Origin: a bacterium
GTDB lineage: Bacteria > Oederibacteriota > JAJYGY01
Direction: 5' to 3'
Length of the DNA: 6,785 nt
Assembly (NCBI GenBank): GCA_021790555.1
Contig: JAJYGY010000183.1
Location: forward strand, 1 to 6,785
The translations under genes were made by a program, and so were the position numbers. A model generated the notes under the pieces. It had not been told where the DNA came from and did not search any database. It was given only the letters and a program-made list of their open reading frames with translations. Positions 1-6,785 of the stretch are shown in pieces. Each line of letters begins with the position of its first letter. The first letter of the stretch is position 1.

Positions 1-478
1 GGTTCTGGGGGATCCCCTTCACCGACTGGTAGAAGGAAAGGATCATGTTCCAGGCCTGGGCCGAGGCGATCATCAGGATGCAGGCAAGCTCCAGCCCCAC
101 GCGCGAATGCGGGAACAGGTGCACCAGGCCCAGCACCAGCCCGGGCATGAAGCCCAGCACCGGGATGGACTGCAGCACGTCCACCAGGGGGACGAGCACC
201 CGCTCGGCCACCTTGTCCTTGGCGGCCCACAGGCCCAGCCAGAAGGTGAGGCCCAGCGAGACGAAATAGGCGGCGAAATTGCGGGCCAGGGAAAGCCCGC
301 AGTAGTAGAACAGGGAGGAGGGTGCCAGGTTGATCTGGGCGGTGGCCGTGTAGGGCGCGCCCCACTGCTTGCCCAGCGCCAGCACGCCCCCCAGCAGGGC
401 CACCAGGATGACGATGATGAGGGCGTCCACGGCCCCCAGGCCCCTGAAATCCTTGACGTTGATCTTGATGAGCGACAT
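1..478 (-). CDS. ABC transporter permease, anion-type duplicated permease family (N-terminal part)
   Basis: This is the first 159 codons of an inner-membrane permease; the rest lies beyond base 1. It starts at ATG 478-476, 26 bases after the stop of the upstream DUF2225 gene, and an in-frame TAA 15 bases upstream of the start codon limits the N-terminus. No strong Shine-Dalgarno is visible. Hydrophobic segments lie at about residues 17-35, 60-83, 104-124 and 128-150. The stretch DVLQSIPVLGFMPG (about 100-113) and the end WNMILSFYQSVKGIP (about 143-157) are typical of binding-protein-dependent permeases of the NitT/TauT style, just before the EAA loop that docks the ATPase. The spacing resembles the first half of the 'duplicated permease' anion transporters (COG4986 type), which carry two permease domains in one chain. 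Substrate cannot be told. Family assignment is from remembered motif similarity; the second domain and the ATPase gene are not in view. Confidence 0.85.
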   Translation of the reverse strand, partial: MSLIKINVKDFRGLGAVDALIIVILVALLGGVLALGKQWGAPYTATAQINLAPSSLFYYCGLSLARNFAAYFVSLGLTFWLGLWAAKDKVAERVLVPLVDVLQSIPVLGFMPGLVLGLVHLFPHSRVGLELACILMIASAQAWNMILSFYQSVKGIPQN

Positions 479-504
479 GACGGCGGCCGAGCTTTAGGAG
501 ACCT

Positions 505-1233
505 TCAGGCGGCGGGCAGGGTGCCCTGGACCTTCTCCATCTGTTCCTTGGCTTCCAGCATCCGGTCGCGGGTCATGGACTCGATATTGGGGAAGCTCTT
601 GATCTCCCGGCTGGCCAGGGCCTTTTCGAAGAACTGGCGGGCCTCCCGGAACTGCCCCAGGCGCCGCTTCAGCTCTCCGATGAGGTAGAGCACGCCCGGC
701 TCACCCAGCTTTTCGGGCAGCTTGTGCCCCTTCAAAAAGAACTCCTCGTAGGCCTTGGCCGCGGCCTCCATGGCCTGCCTTTCCTTTTCCGCCTGGCCGG
801 TGAAGCGGTGGATCCACACCAGGTGCATGTGCAGGCCGGCCAGGTCCGAGAGGTCGGGGTGGAAGCGCATGCGGGCGAAGGCGATGGCCAGCTCGTGCCT
901 CTTCACGGCGGCCTCGGCCCCCAGCTCGCCGGGCTCGAAGATGCCGGGCTTCCTGTCCGCAGGCAGGGCCTTCAGCTTCTGGCAGGCCTCGCGGATCTTG
1001 GCCTCGTATTCCAGGCGCAGGTCGTCGAAGTGCTCGTTGCGGGCCGCGTAGGTGCAGTGCGGGCAGGCGGTCACGGCGTAGAAGTAGGCGCATTCGGCCT
1101 CGTAGAGCGAGCCGAAATCGCTCTCCCTGGACTTGACCTTGATGGAGGAGGTGCGAAGGCGGGTCGCCTCGAATTCCCCCCCGCACGCGGGGCACTTGCA
1201 CTTTTTGTTCCACAGGTTCCTGCTCATGGCCAT
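505..1233 (-). CDS. DUF2225 family protein (zinc-ribbon plus TPR-like helices)
   Basis: A soluble protein of 242 residues with no signal peptide or membrane segment. Two CPxC knuckles, C14-P-A-C17 and C57-P-H-C60, can form a zinc site. The C-terminal half is helical and includes a TPR-like segment (about residues 180-210, with GELKRRLGQFREARQFFEKAL), the layout of DUF2225 proteins, whose function is not established. Two starts compete: ATG 1233 and ATG 1227. The GGGGAAGAG purine run ends only 3 bases before the first but 9 before the second, so the 240-residue form starting at 1227 may be the main product. It lies 85 bases after the aldo/keto reductase stop and 26 bases before the ABC permease start, all on the same strand, so co-transcription is plausible. 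A scaffold or regulatory role is only a guess. Confidence 0.85.
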   Translation of the reverse strand: MAMSRNLWNKKCKCPACGGEFEATRLRTSSIKVKSRESDFGSLYEAECAYFYAVTACPHCTYAARNEHFDDLRLEYEAKIREACQKLKALPADRKPGIFEPGELGAEAAVKRHELAIAFARMRFHPDLSDLAGLHMHLVWIHRFTGQAEKERQAMEAAAKAYEEFFLKGHKLPEKLGEPGVLYLIGELKRRLGQFREARQFFEKALASREIKSFPNIESMTRDRMLEAKEQMEKVQGTLPAA

Positions 1234-1318
1234 GGCTCTTCCCCGACGGCTCCCTTCCGGTCGTGGTCCTGTCGCGAATCCCGGACCCCTTGTTTCAGCG
1301 GCCTTTTTCGGCGACCCG

Positions 1319-2284
1319 CTAGTTTCCGGCGCCTTCCCTGGGGAACAGCCTTTCCAGTTCGTCCAGCGCGGCCTTGGGCAGCTGCACCCCCGAGGCCTTC
1401 ACGTTCTCCTCCACCTGGGCCACGCGGGTGGCGCCGGTGATGACCGAGGCCGTCTCGGGCAGCCGCAGGCACCAGGCCAGGGCCAGCTGCCCAGGGGTCA
1501 GCTTCAGCCGGCGGGCCAGGCCGGCCATGGCCTGGACGCGCTTGAGGTTCCGCGGGCTCATCAGCCGGGCCATGAACATGTTCTGCCTCTTGTCCGCCGC
1601 GCGGGTGCCCTTGCCCGGCTTGGAGCCGGGCCGGTACTTGCCCGTCAGCACGCCCTGGGCCAGGGGCGAATAGACCACCCAGCCCAGGCCCTCCTCGCGG
1701 CAGGCCTCCAGCACCCCGGCCTCGCTGTCGCGCCACAGCAGGTTGTAGCCGGGCTGGTCGCTGACGAGGGGCCGCAGGTTCATCTGCCGGCCCAGCAGGG
1801 CCGCCTGGCGGATCCTTTCGGCCGGCCACTCGCTGACGCCGGCGTAGAGGATCTTGCCCTGGGCCTGCAGGTCGTCCAGGGCCCTCAGGGTCTCCTCCAG
1901 GGGGGTGGAATCGTCGCTGCGGTGGCACTGGTAGAGGTCCAGATAGTCCAGCCCCAGGCGCCGCAGGCTGGCCTCGCACTGCTCGAAAAGGTGCTTGCGC
2001 GACAGGCCCCGGTCGTTGGGGCCCTCGTCCATGGGGAAGAACGCCTTGGTGGCCACCACCAGGGATTCGCGGCGGAAGCCCGAAAGGGCCCTTCCCAGGA
2101 CCTCCTCGGCCTGTCCGCGGTTGTAGGCGTTGGCCGTGTCGAAGAAGTTGACGCCCAGCTCGTAGGCCCGCCGGATGGCCCGGACGGACTCCTCCTCGGC
2201 CACCACGCCGCCGAAGGTCAGCCAGGAGCCCAGCGAAATTTCGGAGACTTTCAGGCCGGAAAGGCCCAGGTTGCGGTATTTCAT
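1319..2284 (-). CDS. Aldo/keto reductase (AKR superfamily, Kv-beta-like branch)
   Basis: An NADPH-dependent cytosolic oxidoreductase that interconverts carbonyls and alcohols, 321 residues, the normal size for this (alpha/beta)8-barrel family. The catalytic tetrad is visible: Asp49 and Tyr54 (FFDTANAY), Lys80 (VVATK) and His121 (LYQCHR). The His region continues as RSDDSTPLEETLRAL, and SEWPAERI, a run around Asp-Gln-Pro-x-Tyr-Asn, VYSPLAQGVLTGKY and a C-terminal ITGATRVAQVEEN cofactor-binding segment follow in family order. This pattern fits the potassium-channel beta-subunit-like reductases more than the xylose-reductase type. The frame extends upstream to 2353, but ATG 2284 is chosen because GGGAGGA (2298-2292) sits 7 bases before it and MKYRNLG is the usual family N-terminus. 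The physiological substrate is unknown. It is the first gene of a minus-strand run and diverges from the permease gene. Confidence 0.95.
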   Translation of the reverse strand: MKYRNLGLSGLKVSEISLGSWLTFGGVVAEEESVRAIRRAYELGVNFFDTANAYNRGQAEEVLGRALSGFRRESLVVATKAFFPMDEGPNDRGLSRKHLFEQCEASLRRLGLDYLDLYQCHRSDDSTPLEETLRALDDLQAQGKILYAGVSEWPAERIRQAALLGRQMNLRPLVSDQPGYNLLWRDSEAGVLEACREEGLGWVVYSPLAQGVLTGKYRPGSKPGKGTRAADKRQNMFMARLMSPRNLKRVQAMAGLARRLKLTPGQLALAWCLRLPETASVITGATRVAQVEENVKASGVQLPKAALDELERLFPREGAGN

Positions 2285-2400
2285 CGGGTCATCCTCCCGC
2301 CAACGGAATTTTAGGGTGCACGCGTCCCAAACAAAAACGGGGCATTCTATCACCGCCCCCAGGGGAAGGCCAGCCCGGAATCGGAGGAAATACCCGATGA
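2281..2400. repeat. 9-bp inverted repeat across the divergent intergenic region
   Basis: TCATCGGGT at 2281-2289 is perfectly complementary to ACCCGATGA at 2392-2400, 102 bases away. The left arm covers the aldo/keto reductase start codon on the minus strand. The right arm is preceded by GGAGGA, so both arms read as GGAGGA...ACCCGATGA on their own strands. The repeat may be a duplicated translation-initiation context, a pair of binding sites, or chance. The rest of the region holds the two candidate promoters and a T7 run at 2412-2418. Confidence 0.4.
2344..2352 (-). promoter_or_regulatory. Candidate extended -10 promoter of the aldo/keto reductase gene
   Basis: Read on the minus strand the sequence is TGATAGAAT, which matches the extended -10 form TGnTAnnnT with a TAGAAT hexamer. 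No good -35 lies 16-18 bases upstream, which is acceptable for an extended -10 promoter. It would start transcription about 50 bases before the reductase ATG. It is inferred from motif match and position only. Confidence 0.35.
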
Positions 2401-2425
2401 CAAGGCCCCGCTTTTTTTATTTAAT
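2397..2425 (+). promoter_or_regulatory. Candidate sigma-70 promoter of the NCS2-like permease gene
   Basis: ATGACA (2397-2402, 5 of 6 matches to TTGACA) is followed by a 17-base spacer and TTTAAT (2420-2425, 5 of 6 to TATAAT, though the second base is not A). It lies in the only AT-rich patch of the divergent region. Transcription would begin near 2432, leaving about 38 bases of leader before the ATG at 2470. Confidence 0.45.
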
Positions 2426-2469
2426 GAACCGCCTTCGGGGCACCACACCAACCTTCCTCCGGGAGCGGG

Positions 2470-4094
2470 ATGTTCGACCACTGGTTCGCGCGCGGCGACA
2501 TCGACGGGTTCTTCGGGCTTTTCATCGACAACCTCCTGCAGCTGATGCTCATCGGGGTGCTGTGCACCGGGGTCTGCGGCCTTCCCGACGCTCTGGTCTG
2601 GGGCCGGGTGCTGCCGGCGGCCGGGCTCTCCGTGATGGTGGGCAACCTCTTCTACGCCTGGCAGGCCCGCCGGCTGGCCCTGTCCACGGGCCGCACCGAC
2701 GTGACGGCCCTGCCCTACGGCATCAACACGGTCAGCCTCTTCGCCTACATCTTCCTGGTGATGGCGCCGGTGTGGGAGCAGACCAAGAGCGGCGAACTGG
2801 CCTGGGAGGCCGGGCTCTTCGCCTGCCTGACCGGGGGCCTGCTGGAGGCCCTGGGGGCCTTCGTGGGGGACTGGCTGCGGCGCCACACCCCCCGCGCCGC
2901 CCTGCTTTCGGCCCTGGCCGGGGTGGGCGTCACCTTCATCGCCATGGGCTTCGTCTTCCAGATCTTCGCCGCCCCCCTGGTGGCCCTGCTGCCCATGCTG
3001 CTGATCCTCTTCGCCTATTCCTCGCGCGCCCGCCTGCCCTTCGGCCTGCCCGCCGGCCTGCTGGCCGTGGCCCTTGGCACGGGCCTGGCCTGGGTCCTGC
3101 GGGCCCTGGGGCATCCCGTGCTGCCCGCCGTCCAGGAGGCCATCCGGTTCCAGGTCCACCTGCCGCGCCCGGCCTTCTCGGACATGCTCTCCTTCCTGAT
3201 CAACGGCCAGGGCTGGAGGTATTTCCCCGTCATCTTCCCCATGGCCCTGTTCAACGTGGTGGGATCGCTGCAGAACCTGGAAAGCGCCGAGGCCGCCGGC
3301 GACCGCTTCGACACCAAAAGCTCCCTGCTGTGGAACGGCCTGAGCACCCTGGTGGCGGCCTGCCTGGGAAGCCCCTTCCCCACCACCATCTACATCGGGC
3401 ATCCCGGGTGGAAGGCCATGGGCGCGCGCTGGGGTTATTCCATCCTCAACGGCGCCGCCGTGCTGCTGATCTGCCTCACCGGCACCCTGCCCCTGGTGCT
3501 GAAGGTCGTTCCCCTGGAGGCGGTCATCGGCATCCTGCTGTGGATCGGCATCATCATCACGGCCCAGTCCTTCCAGGAGGTCCCCAGGGCCACGCCCTGG
3601 CCGTGGCCCTGGGGCTCATCCCCTCCCTGGCGGCCTGGGCCCTGCTGCTGGTCGACTCCACCCTGCGGGCCGCCGGCACCACGCTCTATTCCTGCCTGGA
3701 CAAGTTCGGCACGGGCCTCTACATCCGCGGCCTCATCGCCCTGAACCAGGGCTTCCTGCTCACCTCCATGGTGCTGGCGGCCATGCTGGTCTTCGTCATC
3801 GAGCGCCGCTTCGTCACCGCCGCGCTGTGGGCCCTGGCCGCCTCGCTGCTCTCCTTCTTCGGCCTCATTCACGCCTACACCCTGGACCCCCGCGCCGGGG
3901 TCCTCAACCATTTCGGCTGGGCCGCGGCGCCCGGTTTCGCGGCCGCCTACCTGGGAGGGGCCCTGCTGCTGGTGCTGATGCACCTTCTGGGCGTGGACGC
4001 GCCCGAGGCCGAAGGCGACGAGATCCTGGCCGACGGCACCCTGCAGCTGGAGGCTCCGGCGCGGCGAGGGCCGGGCCGGCGGCGGCGGACTTGA
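2470..4094 (+). pseudogene. NCS2-like (xanthine/uracil permease superfamily) membrane transporter, broken by a frameshift
   Basis: A polytopic inner-membrane transporter in two frames. Frame one runs from ATG 2470 (GGGAGCGGG just upstream) to about codon 373 near 3588, then continues as an unrelated Pro/Trp-rich tail to a stop at 3742-3744. The family sequence resumes in the -1 frame from about 3588 (HALAVALGLIPSLAAW) to TGA 4092-4094. With one base restored the product would be about 541 residues. Early family features are LFIDNLLQLMLIGVL, NLFYAWQARRLA and TALPYGINTVSLFAY (about 79-93); many hydrophobic segments follow in both parts, including ITAQSFQEVPR just before the break. NCS2 members move nucleobases or similar anions by cation symport; this branch with TALPYGIN is usually annotated only as a permease, so the substrate is open. 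The C-terminus is a basic Arg-rich tail. It may be a true pseudogene, a sequence error, or a recoded gene; both halves keep clean coding character, which suggests a recent or artefactual event. Confidence 0.8.
3580..3593 (+). other. Apparent -1 frameshift site in the permease gene
   Basis: Up to the codons GTC CCC AGG (3580-3588) the permease reads in the frame of ATG 2470; from GGC CAC GCC (3588-3596) it reads one base back. The break sits on short runs CCCC (3582-3585) and GGG (3587-3589), so loss of a single C or G explains it. There is no canonical X-XXY-YYZ slippery heptamer in the zero frame, although CCC could re-pair after a -1 slip. Confidence 0.75.
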
Positions 4095-4120
4095 CAAGCC
4101 CGGCCCTGCCGGTGTATAGA
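4091..4120 (+). promoter_or_regulatory. Sigma-70 promoter of the ilvB leader
   Basis: A perfect -35 TTGACA (4091-4096) is followed by an 18-base spacer and TATAGA (4115-4120), preceded by TG. The permease stop codon TGA (4092-4094) lies inside the -35 box. Start of transcription would be near 4127, giving about 185 bases of leader RNA up to the end of the attenuator, similar in size to enteric ilv leaders. Confidence 0.65.
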
Positions 4121-4153
4121 AGGGCATTGGTCCACCCATTTTCAGGCTTCCCC

Positions 4154-4255
4154 ATGACGGGCTTCACGACCCACAACCTGCCGCTGGTCCAGACCCTGGT
4201 GCTTCCCGTGGTGGTGGTGGTGCGCGACGCCGCGCCTCCGGGGGACAGGGCCTGA
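4154..4255 (+). CDS. Val/Leu-rich leader peptide of the ilvB attenuator (ivbL-like)
   Basis: A 33-codon open frame, ATG 4154 to TGA 4253-4255, too small for ordinary gene calling. Its core reads LVLPVVVVVRDAAPPG. Eleven of 33 residues are branched-chain: Val at 12, 16 and 19-23 (five GTG codons in a row) and Leu at 9, 11, 15 and 17; there is no Ile. A weak AGG lies 7 bases before the start. The E. coli ivbL peptide upstream of ilvB has the same style (a poly-Val run around an Arg, Leu earlier, no Ile). The stop codon lies 17 bases before the attenuator hairpin, the geometry needed for ribosome-position sensing. The peptide itself likely has no function beyond being translated; slow decoding at Val/Leu codons when charged tRNA is scarce would let transcription proceed into ilvB. 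Identification rests on composition, position and the RNA structures downstream. Confidence 0.85.
   Translation: MTGFTTHNLPLVQTLVLPVVVVVRDAAPPGDRA
4222..4235 (+). promoter_or_regulatory. Possible 1:2 pause hairpin in the leader RNA
   Basis: GCGCG (4222-4226) pairs perfectly with CGCGC (4231-4235) around an ACGC loop. The left arm starts at the last base of the fifth Val codon and covers the Arg codon, so a ribosome stalled in the Val run would block it. The right arm shares GCGC with the antiterminator arm at 4232-4236, so the two structures exclude each other. Confidence 0.5.
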
Positions 4256-4285
4256 TCCAGAAAAGCCTTCAACCCCCGCCGGTGC
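4232..4285 (+). promoter_or_regulatory. Antiterminator (2:3) pairing of the ilvB attenuator
   Basis: GCGCC (4232-4236) and CGGGGG (4239-4244) can pair with GGTGC (4281-4285) and CCCCCG (4273-4278): 11 pairs with one G-U, interrupted by a 2x2 mismatch. The 3' arm is the left arm of the terminator, so the two folds compete. A ribosome at the leader stop codon (4253-4255) would cover 4239-4244 and favour termination. Confidence 0.6.
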
Positions 4286-4312
4286 GGTCAGCCGGCGGGG
4301 GTTTTGTTTTTT
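4271..4312 (+). terminator. Intrinsic terminator acting as attenuator before ilvB
   Basis: CCCCCGCCGG (4273-4282) and CCGGCGGGGG (4292-4301) form a perfect 10-bp stem with a 9-base loop; AA at 4271-4272 pairs with TT at 4302-4303 to extend it. The 3' side runs into TTTTGTTTTTT (4302-4312). It lies between leader peptide and ilvB, 48 bases before the ilvB start, so its role is attenuation rather than end of an operon. Confidence 0.92.
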
Positions 4313-4360
4313 AGCCGCCGCCGGCTCCGGATTCCGACAGGGATCACTCAGGAGCCAGCC

Positions 4361-6043
<1,683 letters not shown>

Positions 6044-6081
6044 GACACCGCGCCGGGCCTTCAAACTTTTTTCCTGACGGC

Positions 6082-6110
6082 TTGGCATGTCCGGTTCCTC
6101 CTGAGATAAT
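6082..6110 (+). promoter_or_regulatory. Sigma-70 promoter of the glutathione peroxidase gene
   Basis: TTGGCA (6082-6087, 5 of 6) is separated by 17 bases from GATAAT (6105-6110, 5 of 6), with TGA directly before it giving an extended -10. Transcription would start near 6112-6118, about 45-50 bases before the ATG. It makes the peroxidase gene independent of the ilvB attenuator. A T6 run (6067-6072) lies upstream, but no convincing terminator stem was found after ilvB. Confidence 0.65.
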
Positions 6111-6111
6111 G

Positions 6112-6135
6112 GGGCCCGCGGTGCCGCGTCGGCCC
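6112..6135 (+). repeat. Inverted repeat at the peroxidase transcription start
   Basis: GGGCC-CGCG (6112-6120) pairs with CGCG (6125-6128) and GGCCC (6131-6135): 9 bp with a GTGC loop and a 2-base bulge. Directly downstream is a small palindrome GGTTT-C-AAACC (6136-6146). No U-run follows closely enough for a clear terminator. It could be an operator overlapping the start site or a 5' RNA stem-loop. Confidence 0.45.
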
Positions 6136-6162
6136 GGTTTCAAACCTTTTCACGGAGGCGGC

Positions 6163-6651
6163 ATGGCGGACGGGCTTTATTCGATTTCATTCCACGGCAT
6201 CGGCGGGGAGGAGGTTCCCCTGGAAGTCCACCGGGGCAAGGTCCTGCTGCTGGTCAACGTGGCCTCGCGCTGCGGCTACACCCCCCAGTACCGGGGCCTG
6301 GAGGCCCTGTGGAGGAAGTACCGCGGCCAGGGCCTGGTGGTGCTGGGCTTCCCCTGCAACCAGTTCGCCCAGGAGGAGCCCGGAAGCGGCCGGGAGATCC
6401 TGGACTTCTGCCGTTCCCGCTATGAGGTCAGCTTCCCGCTTTCGCGCAAGATCGAGGTGCTGGAAGGCCCCGGCCAGGATCCCCTGTACCGCCACCTCAC
6501 CCGTGAAAGCCCCTTCCCCGGCGAGGTGGAATGGAATTTCGCCAAGTTCCTGGCCGGCCGCGGGGGCGGCGTGGTGGCCCGCTTCAAGCCGGACCTGGAT
6601 CCGGAATCCCCGGCCCTGGCCGGGGCGGTGGAGCAGGCCCTGCGGGCCTGA
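6163..6651 (+). CDS. Glutathione peroxidase family protein (Cys type, probably thioredoxin-dependent)
   Basis: A thioredoxin-fold peroxidase of 162 residues that reduces hydrogen peroxide and lipid or organic hydroperoxides. The peroxidatic Cys37 is in NVASRCGYT (32-40), Gln70 in FPCNQFAQEEPGS (63-75), and Trp124-Asn125 in the WNF motif, giving the complete Cys-Gln-Trp-Asn catalytic set. Cys83 (FCRSRYEVSFP) is at the usual resolving-Cys position, as in E. coli BtuE and plant GPx, which draw electrons from thioredoxin rather than glutathione; Cys65 is the conserved third Cys. No signal peptide, so cytoplasmic. Start ATG 6163 has GGAGG 4 bases upstream. The preceding promoter is its own; the EVE-domain gene starts 34 bases downstream and may be co-transcribed. 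Function by family is secure; the electron donor is inferred. Confidence 0.95.
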   Translation: MADGLYSISFHGIGGEEVPLEVHRGKVLLLVNVASRCGYTPQYRGLEALWRKYRGQGLVVLGFPCNQFAQEEPGSGREILDFCRSRYEVSFPLSRKIEVLEGPGQDPLYRHLTRESPFPGEVEWNFAKFLAGRGGGVVARFKPDLDPESPALAGAVEQALRA

Positions 6652-6685
6652 CCCCGGCGGACCCTTGACCCGAAGCGGAGGCGGC

Positions 6686-6785
6686 ATGGCGGCGAATTAC
6701 TGGCTGATGAAGTCGGAACCGGATGTCTTCGGCATCCGCGACCTGGAAAGGAAGGGCAGCACCTGCTGGGACGGCGTGCGCAACT
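6686..6785 (+). CDS. EVE domain-containing protein (N-terminal part)
   Basis: The first 33 codons of a gene cut by the window end. YWLMKSEPDVF (5-15) and CWDGVRN (27-33) are the hallmark start of small bacterial EVE-domain (formerly DUF55) proteins, normally about 150 residues, with a PUA-like fold thought to bind RNA or modified nucleotides. The start ATG 6686 has GGAGG 4 bases upstream in the same CGGAGGCGGCATGGCG context as the peroxidase gene. The spacing of 34 bases suggests an operon with the peroxidase. Target and role are unknown. Confidence 0.88.
   Translation, partial: MAANYWLMKSEPDVFGIRDLERKGSTCWDGVRN

Noticed and set aside
2285..2353. Extended N-terminus of the aldo/keto reductase from ATG 2353
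   Set aside because: The extra 23 residues are not family-like, lack a ribosome binding site and overlap the candidate promoter; ATG 2284 has a strong one.
3580..3593. Programmed -1 ribosomal frameshifting in the permease gene
   Set aside because: No canonical slippery heptamer in the zero frame and no clear stimulatory element was identified; a one-base loss is simpler. Not excluded.
2397..4094. Long open frame starting at ATG 2397 with a good ribosome binding site, as a separate protein
   Set aside because: Up to about 3588 its translation is Arg/Pro/Gly-rich and is an out-of-frame shadow of the permease; only the part after 3588 is real family sequence.
4208..4222. GTG repeat as a microsatellite
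   Set aside because: It is the in-frame Val run of the leader peptide and is explained by the attenuator.
4304..4360. Longer ilvB start at ATG 4304 (on the U-tract)
   Set aside because: It lies inside the terminator; AGGAG before ATG 4361 and the family N-terminus decide for 4361.
6044..6075. Intrinsic terminator after ilvB ending in the T6 run at 6067-6072
   Set aside because: No convincing inverted repeat directly before the T-run could be built.

Overview
This is a GC-rich (roughly two thirds G+C, estimated by eye), densely coded bacterial chromosome segment. The gene content is ordinary free-living metabolism. The Cys-type glutathione peroxidase, the duplicated-permease ABC transporter type and the NCS2-like permease type would fit a Gram-negative, high-GC lineage; Acidobacteriota (Holophagae-like) or a deltaproteobacterial relative is a guess from gene style only. 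No mobile element, CRISPR array, rRNA or tRNA was seen.

Layout. The left part (1-2284) is a minus-strand run read from right to left: an aldo/keto reductase, a DUF2225 zinc-ribbon/TPR-like protein, and the N-terminal part of an ABC permease that leaves the window at base 1. A divergent intergenic region (2285-2469) carries one candidate promoter for each direction. The plus strand then holds an NCS2-like (xanthine/uracil permease superfamily) gene whose frame is broken by an apparent one-base loss near 3586-3589, an acetolactate synthase large subunit gene of the AHAS I/IlvB type, a glutathione peroxidase with its own strong promoter, and the start of an EVE-domain protein gene that leaves the window at the right edge.

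The best find is between the permease and ilvB (4091-4312). It looks like a complete classical transcription attenuator: a consensus-like sigma-70 promoter whose -35 overlaps the permease stop codon, a 33-codon leader peptide with five consecutive Val codons plus four Leu and no Ile, a possible pause hairpin, an antiterminator pairing, and a near-perfect intrinsic terminator with a U-tract ending 48 bases before the ilvB start. The order matches the E. coli ivbL-ilvB arrangement. The enzyme carries Gln at the position where 2-ketobutyrate-preferring AHAS isoenzymes have Trp, so both leader and enzyme point to valine/leucine rather than isoleucine control. No ilvN-type regulatory subunit follows ilvB.

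Most other genes are recognisable family members. The permease frameshift, the attenuator and the palindromic element at the peroxidase transcription start are the parts that plain gene calling would miss.
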